64,000 nt of DNA, taken from NCBI GenBank assembly GCA_026874595.1, contig CM049306.1:59156019-59220018 (forward strand), in the 5' to 3' direction. Source of the DNA: Sipunculus nudus. Taxonomy: Eukaryota > Annelida > Sipuncula > Golfingiida > Sipunculidae. Below, one piece after another: positions 32,992 through 44,340 of the stretch. Positions within the stretch are counted from its first letter, which is position 1. The number at the start of each line of letters is the position of its first letter. The notes under the pieces were generated by a model. It searched no databases, was not told the origin of the DNA, and saw only the letters and a list, made by a program, of their open reading frames with translations. Made by a program: the position numbers and the translations under genes.

Positions 32992-35900
32992 GAGATAAGT
33001 GTTTTAGTTGCCAAATGGATATTATTTATATCCTTTGTGATATTTAAAGTGCTTTGTTACAAAGAAACTTTAAAACGAGGTGTATTGCCGTGGACCATTG
33101 AGAAAAAAACGACTATTTTGTATGTAACTAATTGTTATCATACAATTTTTATAATGATTATATTTTAAATGAACGAGAGTTTGGTCTATTTCATCGGTAG
33201 ATGAAAAAAAGAAACCAAGTATTAATATATATTTTTGCTCGGTTGAAAAGGACTGGTATGAAATGCAAACGAAATGATGACAAACGGCACAAATTTTAAA
33301 TTCACTTGAACATCTTAACTTGGACACAAACTGAACTTTAATACCGAGCTAAGTGAAGTTTTTAGGAATGTAACGATTGTATACTGGCAACTTTTACTAC
33401 GTTCTTCGAATTATACCACAGTGAAATAATACATGTATATTTTCTGAGTCACTTGTGTAGCTTGTATATGTAACTATAAATTTGTCATTGTCTTTGTGAC
33501 TTTTGTAAGCTGTTTTATAATTTTCCATGTCAAATATAAAAAAAACAACAGAGACCATACGCTAAACAACAATCTCTCTTGAATAACTTTAACTTATTTT
33601 ACCTACTTTCACGAAACAGCCTTCATATAATTGAGTGTGACTGACATTTCCACATAATTATAGCAATTTGTACAAGGTAAATTAATATCTAAAAGATTAA
33701 CTATATATATAAAGAGAAACTTGCTCATCTCAAATTTATTTACTGAAGCTAACTGGCGTCTCCCCTTTCTAAAAAAAGACATACATGATAAACCAATATA
33801 AGCCATATCATTCTATTTGAGATGGCATCCCTGGCAAATATCAAGCCTCTCCTCATCAAAACGCCATTAATTATCATTAGACCCATAAACTATATATCCT
33901 TGAAAACCTGATACAATCTTATTTCAGATGATCTATGAATTTAAATCAGGTTAATATACTGATATTTTGTATTTCATGATTAAAAGGACATAATTGTATG
34001 CACCTATATATAGTTAGAGCAAACAACTTTAGTAAAATAATATGTAAGACTACTCGATCATATGTGAAAACCTTTTACTGTTTTATTTTTTTCTCTACCA
34101 TTTTTCTTTTTTATGATTTTTTTTATTTTAAAGTGAATTTTATAACAAATTTCAATTCATTTTAAAATTTATACCAAAAGAAAGAACTCTGGACCGTTTT
34201 AATAATGATATATAGATTTGCAACCTTCAGTTACCATAAGACGCCATTCTGTCGATCATTTAGACATCTTTCAGAATCTAGTCCGAACAAGCTATTTTTT
34301 AATTGGATAATAATGACCTGCATACAGTAACAATAAGAAGTTTCTCTCAACTATGTTTCTTTCCCGCTATAAATTAAAAATTTTGTATAAATGAAAAAAA
34401 AAATCTTTTTTTTTAATCAAGAAAGACACATTGTGTAGAAAGGGATATATAAAATCATTTGCGGAACATTGTAAGGGATGTAAATATTAGACCTCTAAAA
34501 TATTATGCTGTTATTGGAGGCTTAGTTTATATCACCTTTTCAATTTAAAAAAAATATAAATGAAAATCCACTTTTGAAATGACTGAAAATATCATCATTA
34601 TGTCATTGAAAAGAACACAAGTTTGCTAGGTGAGCTGTTCTATGTGAGTTCAAATATTAAATAATAACAACTTAGGGTTCATTTTAAATTAAGGAGATTC
34701 TTAGCAATAAATAAACTGAAATTGTATACCGAGTATCGCAGCCTGTTATTTAAGAGGTATTGTAACGCTTAGTAAACTGAAACATTTATAATGGAGGACA
34801 AAATCAGTAGTCCGCCACACTAGTGACACCTGCATGTCGACAACTGCTACTTCGCGTTCGGGTCCTTTTTATTTAAAAAAAAAATGAAATATTTTGTGAT
34901 AGGTATGTAAATGTAGAAAACCTATCCTATCTTTAACGGCTAGGCTACTGCTGGAAAATCTGTTTTTGTTTGATTTCACTTGACAAATTTTCGGGTCATT
35001 GGACCCGAACAGAGCAGATAAACAATATGTACATAGTGCGCATGCGCATTGAAATATCGAATATATACCGTCGTCAAAATTCTGAATCAACAAGTTCAGA
35101 ATATTACCAGAAGCCTCATTAAACGTTGATATATAAACACGGAAAATTTGTAGATCCAAGCCGAGAGAAGTGTCGCGATAGTTGCATCACAGGTAAGCTC
35201 TGTCTTTAAAAAAATACGGGTTATGCCTGGTGATTGATGACATTTTGACAACAACAAACAAACTGCCTTATCGCGCAATGGTAAAGAGTCCTTTAAAAAA
35301 TATATTACGTTGAACCTCAAAAATTAATGGAATGTGGTGTTACCTTTCCCTATTCAAACCTTGATAAAAAATACCTTTATATATTATAGGGATGAAGATT
35401 TTGAGTGAAGCAGCTAACAAACTAACGCCATCAAAAACTCATTATACCCCCTGGAAGAGAGGTGCAAGGAATCAGACCCTTGAAATCATATAATTATATA
35501 TAATAAAACTATAATAATAAAAAATAAAGATTATCCAGTGGTGATAATGTCTATAATTGTATGATTTGAAATGCCTGTGTCCAGGATGGAAGCTAAGTTA
35601 ATCTCTTAATTTTGCTCTGAAGATCTGATACGTCGCATGTGGTTACCTGTTTGCCAGTTATGCGTGAGTTAAATATAGAAAAAAAAATTACCCAAAGATA
35701 ACTATGGGGTTGTGGCGTGATGAGACCAAATATCTGACAATGGCCTGGATTTGTAGCTGTTGGAACTAACACAGGAAAACAAGGCCTGGCTGTATCCGAG
35801 TCCTAAAAAGTCTGTCATACATATATCATTCAAATTGATAATAGAAAGAGACGAATGGGAAGGATTCGATGACCGCAGTAGGGGGTAGTGTGATACGCAT

Positions 35901-36299
35901 GACGATACAAGTCCAGAGGTTGTTTGATATTACATGATGTTCTCAGAACAAAGCTCTGGCGAGGAAACCCATTATGCTTAGCGGGACTTGAAGAATCTTG
36001 ATTTCGTAGCGATCTATAGACCTGCCATTAGTGAATTTGTCAGGCGGTCTCCTTTGAGAATTTTAGATGACTTTGTTCTTATACAGCAGAGATATGAAAG
36101 GGTAGGTGTCTCACGGAACAGCCTCACAGCTCGGTCAATACTCGCAATAAAGTCGCTGGAGAGAGCTAATAACACGACAGCCAAGGTGTAACGACTTCAG
36201 GCTATCCCCCGTTTCAGTTCACCCCCATACTCTTAAGTTAATTTCATAAATTTTATTTATTTAACATGAATTGTACAAAAAGTTAAAATAACTAACATA
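32992..36299. other. 3' UTR and intergenic, AT-rich, no further gene
   Basis: The first few hundred bases are presumably the 3' UTR of the Ly6-like gene. Beyond that are AT-rich sequence and short frames only. A 67-codon + frame at 35988-36191 has no recognisable domain. Confidence 0.45.
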
Positions 36300-36485
36300 T
36301 ACGACGCAATTTTCATAACTCGGATGGTGGCGTTTGGTAGCATTTTGAGGTAGAGGAAAGCGGGAGAAACCGCCGACCTTGGACTGGCTACTACAACCCA
36401 CTCTCATAGCTAGCTTCGCAGGGAATCGAACCCGGGTCTCAAGCGGATAGAGCCGAATGTTTTACCCCTCGACTCTCAAGGCCCC
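36300..36485 (-). mobile_element. tRNA-derived SINE
   Basis: Read on the - strand, the element begins GGGGCCTTGAGAGTCGAGGG. It has a tRNA-like head ending in a clear B box (GGGTTCGATTCCC, + strand 36421-36433) and an A-box-like stretch about 45 bp before it. The body has GGTCGGCGGTTTCTCCCGC and CTTTCCTCTACCTC, a sequence type that I recall as the conserved core of widespread mollusc and other invertebrate SINEs. The tail fades into AT-rich DNA near 36300. The head has lost several tRNA pairs, so it is not a functional tRNA gene. Confidence 0.7.
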
Positions 36486-36543
36486 ATATAATGTATTCTT
36501 TAAATAATTTCCTAATTTCAGGTGTATCTGCACGTCTCCCCCT

Positions 36544-36563
36544 CCCCCCCCCCCCCCCCCCCC
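36544..36563. repeat. poly-C tract
   Basis: Uninterrupted run of about 20 C, 25 bp upstream of the left end of the decayed inverted-repeat element that follows. Confidence 0.95.
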
Positions 36564-36588
36564 ATCCGATCTAGTTCAGTTTATAACT

Positions 36589-37625
36589 AAAGCCCCGTTC
36601 CCACCTTCATTAATATTAATTTGACGCCGAATCGCAACGAAGATCTGACACCATTTAAATTCGTAGGGATGTCATGGGGGTGTTGTAGATGATGTCTTGA
36701 ACATTCGGCAATGTTCGTTGCGAGGTCTTGAGCACTCAGAATTTGTGGAGCTATTTTTGAAATGTACAAAAATTAAGCTTTGTCGTCACAAGTCGTAGCT
36801 AAGTCGATTCAGTTTCTTGGTAAGTCGTATAAGAGTCTTCATAATTCGTGTTCATTCGTGATGTGAAACAATGTCACAAATGCTCACGAAGGACCAGGAC
36901 AATGACACGACTTCAACATGAATACAATACGACTACAACGAGAACCTCTAAAGGGAGAGTCCCGTTCATAAAGCCCCCTTCTTACTTCCGCGAATTTGGC
37001 GCCGAATCACCACCAAATGACATCATATTGTTACGGCAAATTTAGTTTTTTTTAGTGATTTTTAACTTCTTACAAACAAACGAGGATAAAGGTTTAGAAG
37101 TAAGAACACTATGTAGATATGAAGATTTGTATTCTGGTTATTGGTTCCAACTAAATTTGAACTAAAATAATTTGAAAAAAAGCTGAATCAAATTACGTTT
37201 TCTTTTGTAAACAAACGAGGAAGTTTGTATACAGATTTGTATACAAAATTTACAAATATCTACAATACAACATTTTCAGAATTTGTTTACAGGGCAGCTG
37301 TAACTATGAGTCTTGGTTGCAGACCAGGATGCAAAGTAACAAATAACCTTTACGGCGATCGTCCACAGTCGCAGATCTATCGTGGCGATACCGTACCAGT
37401 ATCTTTAGATGTCGTAACGGAGTCGTGAACATACTTAAAAGTGTCGTATCATATTGTGCTTTGTTCGTGTCACTCTCGTAGCAAATCTTACTGGTATCGT
37501 ACTCCTCTCGTACAACATCGTCTACTTAATGGAAATTGTATCACTCGACAGGCCGATTGGCCACGAATCGCCACGAATTCAACAACGTGGCAATTCGGAG
37601 TCGAATTCGTGAAAGTGGGAACCAG
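36589..37625. mobile_element. decayed inverted-repeat DNA element (~1.04 kb)
   Basis: The left end reads AAAGCCCCGTTCCCACCTTC and then GACGCCGAATCGC. The right end, on the other strand, reads GGTTCCCACTTTCACGAATT and then GACTCCGAATTGC. These are imperfect inverted repeats. A second copy of the left-end motif (AAGCCCCCTTCTTACTTCCG, GGCGCCGAATCAC) sits inside at about 36970-37015, suggesting a nested or duplicated element. The interior has words of the ACGACTT/GTCGTA type on both strands. No transposase frame was recognised. Confidence 0.5.
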
Positions 37626-38336
37626 GTTTTATTGTGGTAACATCTCATGATTTGCTTACTGAATAAAACCACTGAATGATACCACTCATACGCTAGGTTA
37701 AAGCGCGTTTCGTACAAAGATCCAACCTTTATTAAAAAAAGAAAAGAAAAATTAGTATAATTATACATACTACAAAAAGGGGACAGACAATATAGCAAAT
37801 TTACGTGAATGTTAAACAGGGTTGCAGAAATACAGCTATACATAAAGTAAATGTCTAATAAACATACATTTTTTTTGTGGGTTATCTGACATCAAAGGGT
37901 AGGCTGAAGTTACATGGGGATATCCTGAGGCGGAGGTAATCTGATATCGCTACACTGCCAGGCCGGCGTCAGGTATCGGCATGCATGTAGCCGGGAGTTT
38001 ATTTTGATCTGGTTTTGCCATGTTCATTGGGGAAATCAATCTAATTTATATTTACCTAATGCAGTGATCTTCTTGTCGACTCCATTAAACTATTTTTTAG
38101 AGACTTCGTCCTTTCAATTCTTGAGAATTTAATTTATGCTATTGGGAGTGCCGATCATATGAGAATTAACGCTGTGACATTAAAAGGGCATTAGACGATG
38201 TTGTAGCTTTTCTTTGAAGTTTAACCTAGGATTTTAAAAGCATAAGTTAATTAATCTATTTTATTTATTTACTATGTAAGTTTTTCTTCCTCTTTTTCGA
38301 TATAGGTATATATATATTCATTAATTACAATGTATA

Positions 38337-38413
38337 AAGGAATCAAATTTTGTCAGACATCTTTATTACACAATAGTATACTAGTTATAACGTCTGACAA
38401 AATTGGATTCCTT
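38337..38413. repeat. near-perfect 22-bp inverted repeat (hairpin)
   Basis: AAGGAATCAAATTTTGTCAG followed by AC (38337-38358) and its complement GTCTGACAAAATTGGATTCC followed by TT (38392-38413) pair at 21 of 22 positions across a 33-base loop. The pairing can extend a few AT pairs further out. The size is compatible with a miniature transposon remnant or a microRNA-precursor-like fold; the sequence alone does not decide. Confidence 0.75.
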
Positions 38414-39554
38414 ATATTTTTGTAACCATACAGATTTGCTCCATAGGGCACTTGCGCAGTTGATTATTGCAGGAAAATTGACAAATTTATATATATGTAT
38501 ATAAATATAAAATATATATATATGTATATATATAAAACTAATGAATTGATCGAAAAACCTAAAAAGTATAGAAAAACAGAAATGGTGTGTTGCGTTGCGT
38601 AATTAAATTCCTTGATTTTATGAGTTGAAGATTTTTCATCCTCAGTTATCCAAATAGGATTTTCTGCTCTGGCCGAGCACCCAACGTCACAGTCGATACT
38701 GGATTGATCGGAAAGTGAGGTGTGAGTGTCACGGAACCATATATCATTTAACGTTTCACACTCTACACGCCCTGTATGTACACAACCATTATTCGTATTC
38801 TGTAGCTTTAGTGTAGTTACTATGGTAACGAGAGCCTGTGCGTCGTCCAATTAAGACCAAAGGTGGCCTTGTATATCAGTGTTGACACGCTGGACCCTTA
38901 ATTGTGCCCGGATCGATGATACATTGAACAACTGGACTAATTGCAGTGTCGCGGTCATGTGACACCCACCTGTTCAGACCAAGTAACCGAAAGCAGAACT
39001 GCTTGAAAGTCCTTATAAGGATGAAATGATAACCTTTGGGTGTTTCTTAACATTTAAACACTGAGTAAGAGATTGTTTATTAAATTATTCACACTTTAGG
39101 CAAAAAAAAATGTTTGGTTCTCATGCAGGCACTTTTTTTCAGAAAACAATGCTGGCGGGCGTTTTTTTTTTATTTTTATTTTTTTGTGTATGTTTCGATA
39201 AAAATGTCAAATGATAAGGGGAAAATTGTCTGATTTTATCTTCTTGAAAGAAATGTCCGAGCGGCTTGACCTCATAATAGGAAAGTTTCTATTGAAAATC
39301 AAAATAAAAAATTTTGATGCAGGGGTATAAAATTGACGCGGGCGGTGCCTGAGAACGATATACCTTTTATCTTTTTGGCCTTTTGGTTTATGAATTACTG
39401 TATTATCAATTCATGAGTGCAGCTGATGTATTCTTTGCATTATATTCATATTATATTGAAGGCAATAACAACTAATACACATCTTTATACTTGAATAAAT
39501 ACATCCACACATGTACATACATTTTCACACTATGAGAATGTGTGTGTGTGTTTG

Positions 39555-39556
<2 letters not shown>

Positions 39557-39596
<40 letters not shown>
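39557..39596. repeat. (GA)n microsatellite
   Basis: Uninterrupted GA tract of about 40 bp after a TG-rich stretch. Another (GA)n tract lies at about 42232-42260. Confidence 0.95.
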
Positions 39597-39597
<1 letters not shown>

Positions 39598-41479
39598 ATG
39601 TGTGATGTTGATCGTGACAAAATGTTTCAGTCCTGCTCAGGGAGAACTCGGTGACTGGCATGACATCCTCTGTGTACTAACAAGGCCCCAACAAAGACGA
39701 ATCTAGTCTCGACGTCGCTGTTTTTCTTTTTAATTTTGTCGGAGCCAAAGAAATTAAAAATACTCTGTCGGCAAATCATGGCGGAAGAAAAGTAGTCTGA
39801 CAGCCAGATGTCCAATATCACGTGACAGCACGTATATGGGAGATGAGAACGCAGACATGGGGAGATGAGGGTCTTAAATTTCACTACAGACGGTCTCATT
39901 GATTATTTTCTTACAATGACGGATAGGCAAGGAATATATATAAATGTGTTATCGATATTATTAGTTATGACCACTGTGTTAGTTTTGAAAAAAAATATGT
40001 GGTGTCAGTGGGGTTTGTCCTGATGCGACATACCTTTAGGTAAGCCACAACAGCCAAGATTGTTAATTATGGGGGAATGAATGCACCAACGAAACATTTT
40101 CCCATCTCTAGTGCAATGCGGTACACAAAGACTCTAATTGAGCCGCATGATCACATATAGAAACACCACATCCACACCCACGAGAATACACTAAACTTGG
40201 GTAGAAAGCGACTTGCTGTCGATCCATATTAGCCCGTTTGTCTGGTGTATCTGAAAAACCAGTCGCACAATACAGAACGTAAGACAGTCTCTTGAAAGAC
40301 AGTTATAAGCTCGCGCAAAACCTCTCGCTTACAAATATACAATCGGCCGTTAATGTCAGTGATTACCCCTGATATATTGCGGTTGGTTTTTGTTCTCGAG
40401 GGTTTTAAATTCGCGATATTCGCGAAAGTGAAATTATCACGAAATATCACGCCCTATCGCCAAATCTGCATAGGTGATACAAACAATAATTGTTGCCTCA
40501 TTTGGATCTGATATACGTTATCCTTTGCTGTACTGTCAAAAGATTGATATTATGAATTTAAACATATTTTTAAATTTATCTATAAATCAAAAATATTTAT
40601 ATTAAGAATAATATCAGTATTATTATATTATTTGTGTAGTATTTGTCAATGAGCAAAAGTTTTCACTGTTCGATGTTACATTGAGGTCCTTGCCCAACTG
40701 TTAAGAGTTTGTGCACCTGATAAATAATTTGTAGTATATAGTAAATACTTTGTGTGCAGAAGCGGGTCCAGGGGAGGGGTCCAGGGGATCCCCCCCCCCT
40801 TATTTCAGCCGCCGCAACCTTTATTTGCGGACTGAACCCCTCTTTTTTTTATAAATGTGGACTTTTTTAGGATTTTTCATTAGTCGTCCTGGCCTGCATG
40901 GACCCCTCCTTTCCCTAAATCCGCGAATATGAAGCCTACCACTGTAAGTAACTACGCCCTTGGGTTTGTCGATAAAGATATCTAATCGTATACCCATATT
41001 CTGAGTATCCATGTAATCGCAATTAGTTGCAAATGGTGGCATATAAAAAAGATCTGGTATTTATTCAGAATCGGCAGCTTTGGATACCGTACAAGTATTG
41101 AAGCCCCCCCCCCCCCCGAGTCCAAAGATAGCAGTTATGGAGCTGTTACAGGTATTAAGGAATTGACTCCGGAAACTAAAAAACAAATTGACGTAATTAT
41201 CAGGTTTACTGACTGACCCGATGCTGATTTCGTTTCCAGCACTAAAATGACTTACATTCCGTAAACACATTGAGTATGGGCGACGTAGCAGTTATAAAAG
41301 AACAAGGTAAGTTGACGTCTTAATGTATGTTATTTTATAGAACTAACAATAATGTATACAAAACAAGTTGCATAATGGTCCTGGTTGTGTTTGCATGTCA
41401 TGCTCACTGATTTTCAACTTCATTGACACCTGTTTGAATAGTGCGCCCAACAGAGATGAAAAAACGACTAATACCTTGC

Positions 41480-41559
41480 AGCCAATCACAGCGGCCAGCT
41501 AAGGGGGAAAGCCATTAATCCCGGGGTGACGTCAACTTCCGCAACTAGTAAATGTAAAC
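41480..41559 (+). promoter_or_regulatory. possible promoter: CCAAT and CRE-like sites
   Basis: GCCAATCACAG at about 41479 holds a CCAAT box, and GGTGACGTCAAC at about 41526 holds a full CRE-type TGACGTCA core. Both lie just upstream of an ATG-led exon candidate. The stretch is less AT-rich than its surroundings. No TATA box was seen. It is suggestive only. Confidence 0.35.
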
Positions 41560-41607
41560 ATGACAAATGACGGTGTCGCAATTGGAATAAGCGTTCTGGA
41601 ATTCGCG
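41560..41607 (+). CDS. possible first coding exon, unrecognised gene
   Basis: ATG at 41560 starts MTNDGVAIGISVLEFA and the frame then meets a perfect donor, GCG|GTAAGT, in phase 0. A tiny ATG-TAA frame precedes it. A possible second exon at about 41976-42054, between GTTCGCTTTCAG and AAAG|GTAGGA, is open in that phase, but the joined peptide matches nothing that I know. No further exon was found before the minisatellite at 42.77 kb. This could be a real gene start whose remaining exons I missed, or a coincidence. Confidence 0.25.
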
Positions 41608-42227
41608 GTAAGTGTGGAGAACTTTTATTTTTGGAAGTTAAATCATGTAATTAAAAAGTTTTCAACAAAAAAGGCGCGCGATCATGCTTGTGAAGCGGAT
41701 ATTTCTACGGAATTTGGACTTGTTGTCTTGCCCACGTAGCGGTGGAGTTCATTACCTAGTTATTTTATAACTGGTATATTGCCCACATACAATGTTTTTA
41801 CGGTTTCTAAGCCATTTTAGTGCTGGAAACGAGTCCTTGTGATCACACCAGCCCAGACAGTAGTGAAACTCGAGCTTTGTTGCTAAGGAACGAGAGTGGA
41901 TTACATGTTGGTCTTTACAGTCATGGATTTTTTATTGATTATCTGGAGACACAACGCTTATAATGTTCGCTTTCAGGCCTGCAGCTATTCAAACTCAATT
42001 AGCACACGCGCTCAGAAACACATTTGGCGGTACAAAACGTTTGCCAAAGGTAGGATATTTCTTTTGTGTGTGGAAACCACTTGATATCATCAGAGCTTAA
42101 TACAGTTCCTCTTGATGTTAAGATGAATCGTGTGTGGGGGTGACGAGAGGGAAATACAAATTTTCTATCTTAGTTATAATTGCAAGTATTATCGAAATGT
42201 GATGTTTTTTATGGATGCAAATGTAGA

Positions 42228-42263
<36 letters not shown>

Positions 42264-42769
42264 CATATGATACCGTTAAATACTGAGGCCGTATATCCGC
42301 ACTTGGTTCGCATCGAAATCTGAAACTGAGGGAGAATGACCCATACCTAACCTATTAACTTTAGTCTCGAAGTAGTACGCTTTGCGTCCGCACTGTAGTT
42401 CGCTCCACAAAATCCGAAATAGGTCTGTTCCATAATACTCGAGTTTTCTGTCCGCAATTGTTTGTGAATCCGATTTACTGTGCCAGAAAAAGTGATGTTT
42501 TTTTGGGTGTGGGAGGGGGAAGATTAGGTAAATGGTAACTCAATTGGCCTCACACAAAGTGAACCAACTACTGAAGACTATTTTCAAAAGGACTACAGTA
42601 GATCTAAATGGTACGGAATAGTGGCCTAGTTCGAACAGAGCAAACCCATTCACCATCCGGATTATTTGCTCGAGTGAAACAGCCCTCATGGTAAAGTTCC
42701 GTAAAATGCTCGAGCACATGAGCCATCATCCCATAGAAATTCTTTAGGTGTCCTAATAAGCCTAATCAA
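41608..42769. other. spacer or intron, no firm gene
   Basis: Contains the possible second exon mentioned for the 41560 candidate, a (GA)n tract at about 42232-42260 and otherwise unremarkable sequence. Confidence 0.4.
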
Positions 42770-44340
42770 TCCTCAGTAAAATCCTCCCTGGGTCCGCACA
42801 AGACCGATCCTCCATCAGTGAAATCCTCCTGGAGTCCGCACATGACCAGACCTCCTTCAGGGAAGTCCTCCTGGAGTCCGCACATGACCTTTTCTCCCAC
42901 AGTGAAATCCTCCAGGTGTCCGCACATGACCCTTTCTCCAACAGTGATATCCCCCAGGTGTCCGCACATGAACCATCCTTCCACAGTGAAATCCTCCAGG
43001 TGTCCGCACATGAACAATCCTCCCACAGTGAAATCCTCCAGGTGTCCGCACATGAACCATCTTCCCACAGTGAAATCCTCCAGGTGTCCGAACATGAACC
43101 ATCCTCCAACAGTGAAATCCTCCAGGTGTCCGCACATGAACCATCCTCCCACAGTGAAATCCTCCAGGAGTCCGCACATGAACTATCCTCCCACAGTGAA
43201 ATCCTCCAGGAGTCCGCACATGAACAATCCTCCCACAGTGAAATCCTCCAGGAGTCCGCACATGAACCATCCTCCCACAGTGAAATCCTCCAGGTGTCCG
43301 AACATGAACCATCCTCTCTCAGTGAAATCCTCCCGGTGTCCGCACATGAACCATCCTCCCACAGTGAAATCCTCCAGGTGTCCGCACATGAACCATCCTC
43401 CCATAGTGAAATCCTCCAGGAGTCCGCACATGAACCATCCTCCCACAGTGAAATCCTCCAGGTGTCCGCACATGAACCATCCCCCCACAGTGAAATCATC
43501 CATGAGTCCGCACATGAACCATCCTCCCACAGTGAAATCCTCCATGAGTCCGCACATGAACCATCCTCCCACAATGAAATCCTCCATGAGCCCGCACATG
43601 AACCATCCTCCCACAGTGAAATCCTCCAGGAGTCCGCACATGATCAATCCTCTCTCAGTGAAATCCTCCCAGTGTCCGCACATGATTTATCCTCTCACAG
43701 TGAAATCCTCCAGGTGTCCGCACATGAACCATCCTCCCGTAGTGAAATCCTCCAGGTGTCCGCACATGAACCATCCTCCCACAGTGAAATCCTCCATGAG
43801 TCCGCACATGAACCATCCTCCCACAGTGAAATCCTCCATGAGTCCGCACATGAACCATCCTCCCACAGTGAAATCCTCCAGGAGTCCGAACATGATCAAT
43901 CCTCTCTCAGTGAAATCCTCCCAGTGTCCGCACATGATTTATCCTCTCACAGTGAAATCCTCCAGGTGTCCGCACATGAACCATCCTCCCGTAGTGAAAT
44001 CCTCCAGGTGTCCGCACATGAACCATCCTCCAACAGTGAAATCCTCCAGGTTTCCGCATATGAACCATCCTCTCTCAGTGAAATCCTCCAGGAGTCCGCA
44101 CATGAACCATCCTCCCACAGTGAAGTCCTCCAGGTGTCCGCACATGAACCATCCTCCCACAGTGAAATCCTCCAGGTGTCCGCACATGAACCATCCTCCA
44201 ACAGTGAAATCCTCCAGGTGTCCGCACATGAACCATCCTCCCACAGTGAAATCCTCCCGGAGTCCGCTTATGATCCAACCTCTTTCAGTGAATTCCTCCA
44301 GGTGTCATCTCATGATACATCCCCCCGCAGTTAAATCTTT
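42770..44340. repeat. 42-bp minisatellite, ~37 copies, open in five of six frames
   Basis: A 42-bp unit (CACATGAACCATCCTCCCAC, then AGTGAAATCCTCCAGGTGTC, then CG) runs head to tail across the whole interval. As 42 is a multiple of 3, a stop-free unit gives long frames: two on the + strand (545 and 472 codons; units SRCPHMNHPPTVKS and SAHEPSSHSEILQV) and three on the - strand. The 545-codon frame runs 40 or so codons past the array to 44455. Differences between units fall at all codon positions in either + frame, with no excess of silent changes, so coding is unlikely. A six-unit block is duplicated at an offset of 252 bp (CTCTCAGTGAAATCCTCCCA at about 43652 and 43904). No splice-linked gene was found. 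Confidence 0.9.

Larger units (their letters stand above)
37626..41439. other. intergenic with small repeats, no gene seen
   Basis: A 128-codon - strand frame (38464-38850) has no recognisable domain. The stretch includes a hairpin (38337-38413), a (GA)n tract (39557-39596), a diverged relative of the 6.1-kb sequence (39120-39370), a TTCGCG hairpin relative (about 40385-40450) and C runs near 40791 and 41105. A short ATG-led frame at 41276-41306 ends at a strong donor (ACAAG|GTAAGT), but nothing in phase follows that I can support. Confidence 0.45.

Noticed and set aside
36419-36485. functional tRNA gene on the - strand
   Set aside because: The B box is good, but the cloverleaf pairs are poor and the sequence runs on into a SINE body.
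38464-38850. 128-codon - strand frame
   Set aside because: It ends in a TA-rich Ile/Tyr stretch and shows no domain; it is probably a chance frame.
42762-43574. 270-codon - strand frame, tryptophan- and cysteine-rich
   Set aside because: It is the other side of the same 42-bp minisatellite.
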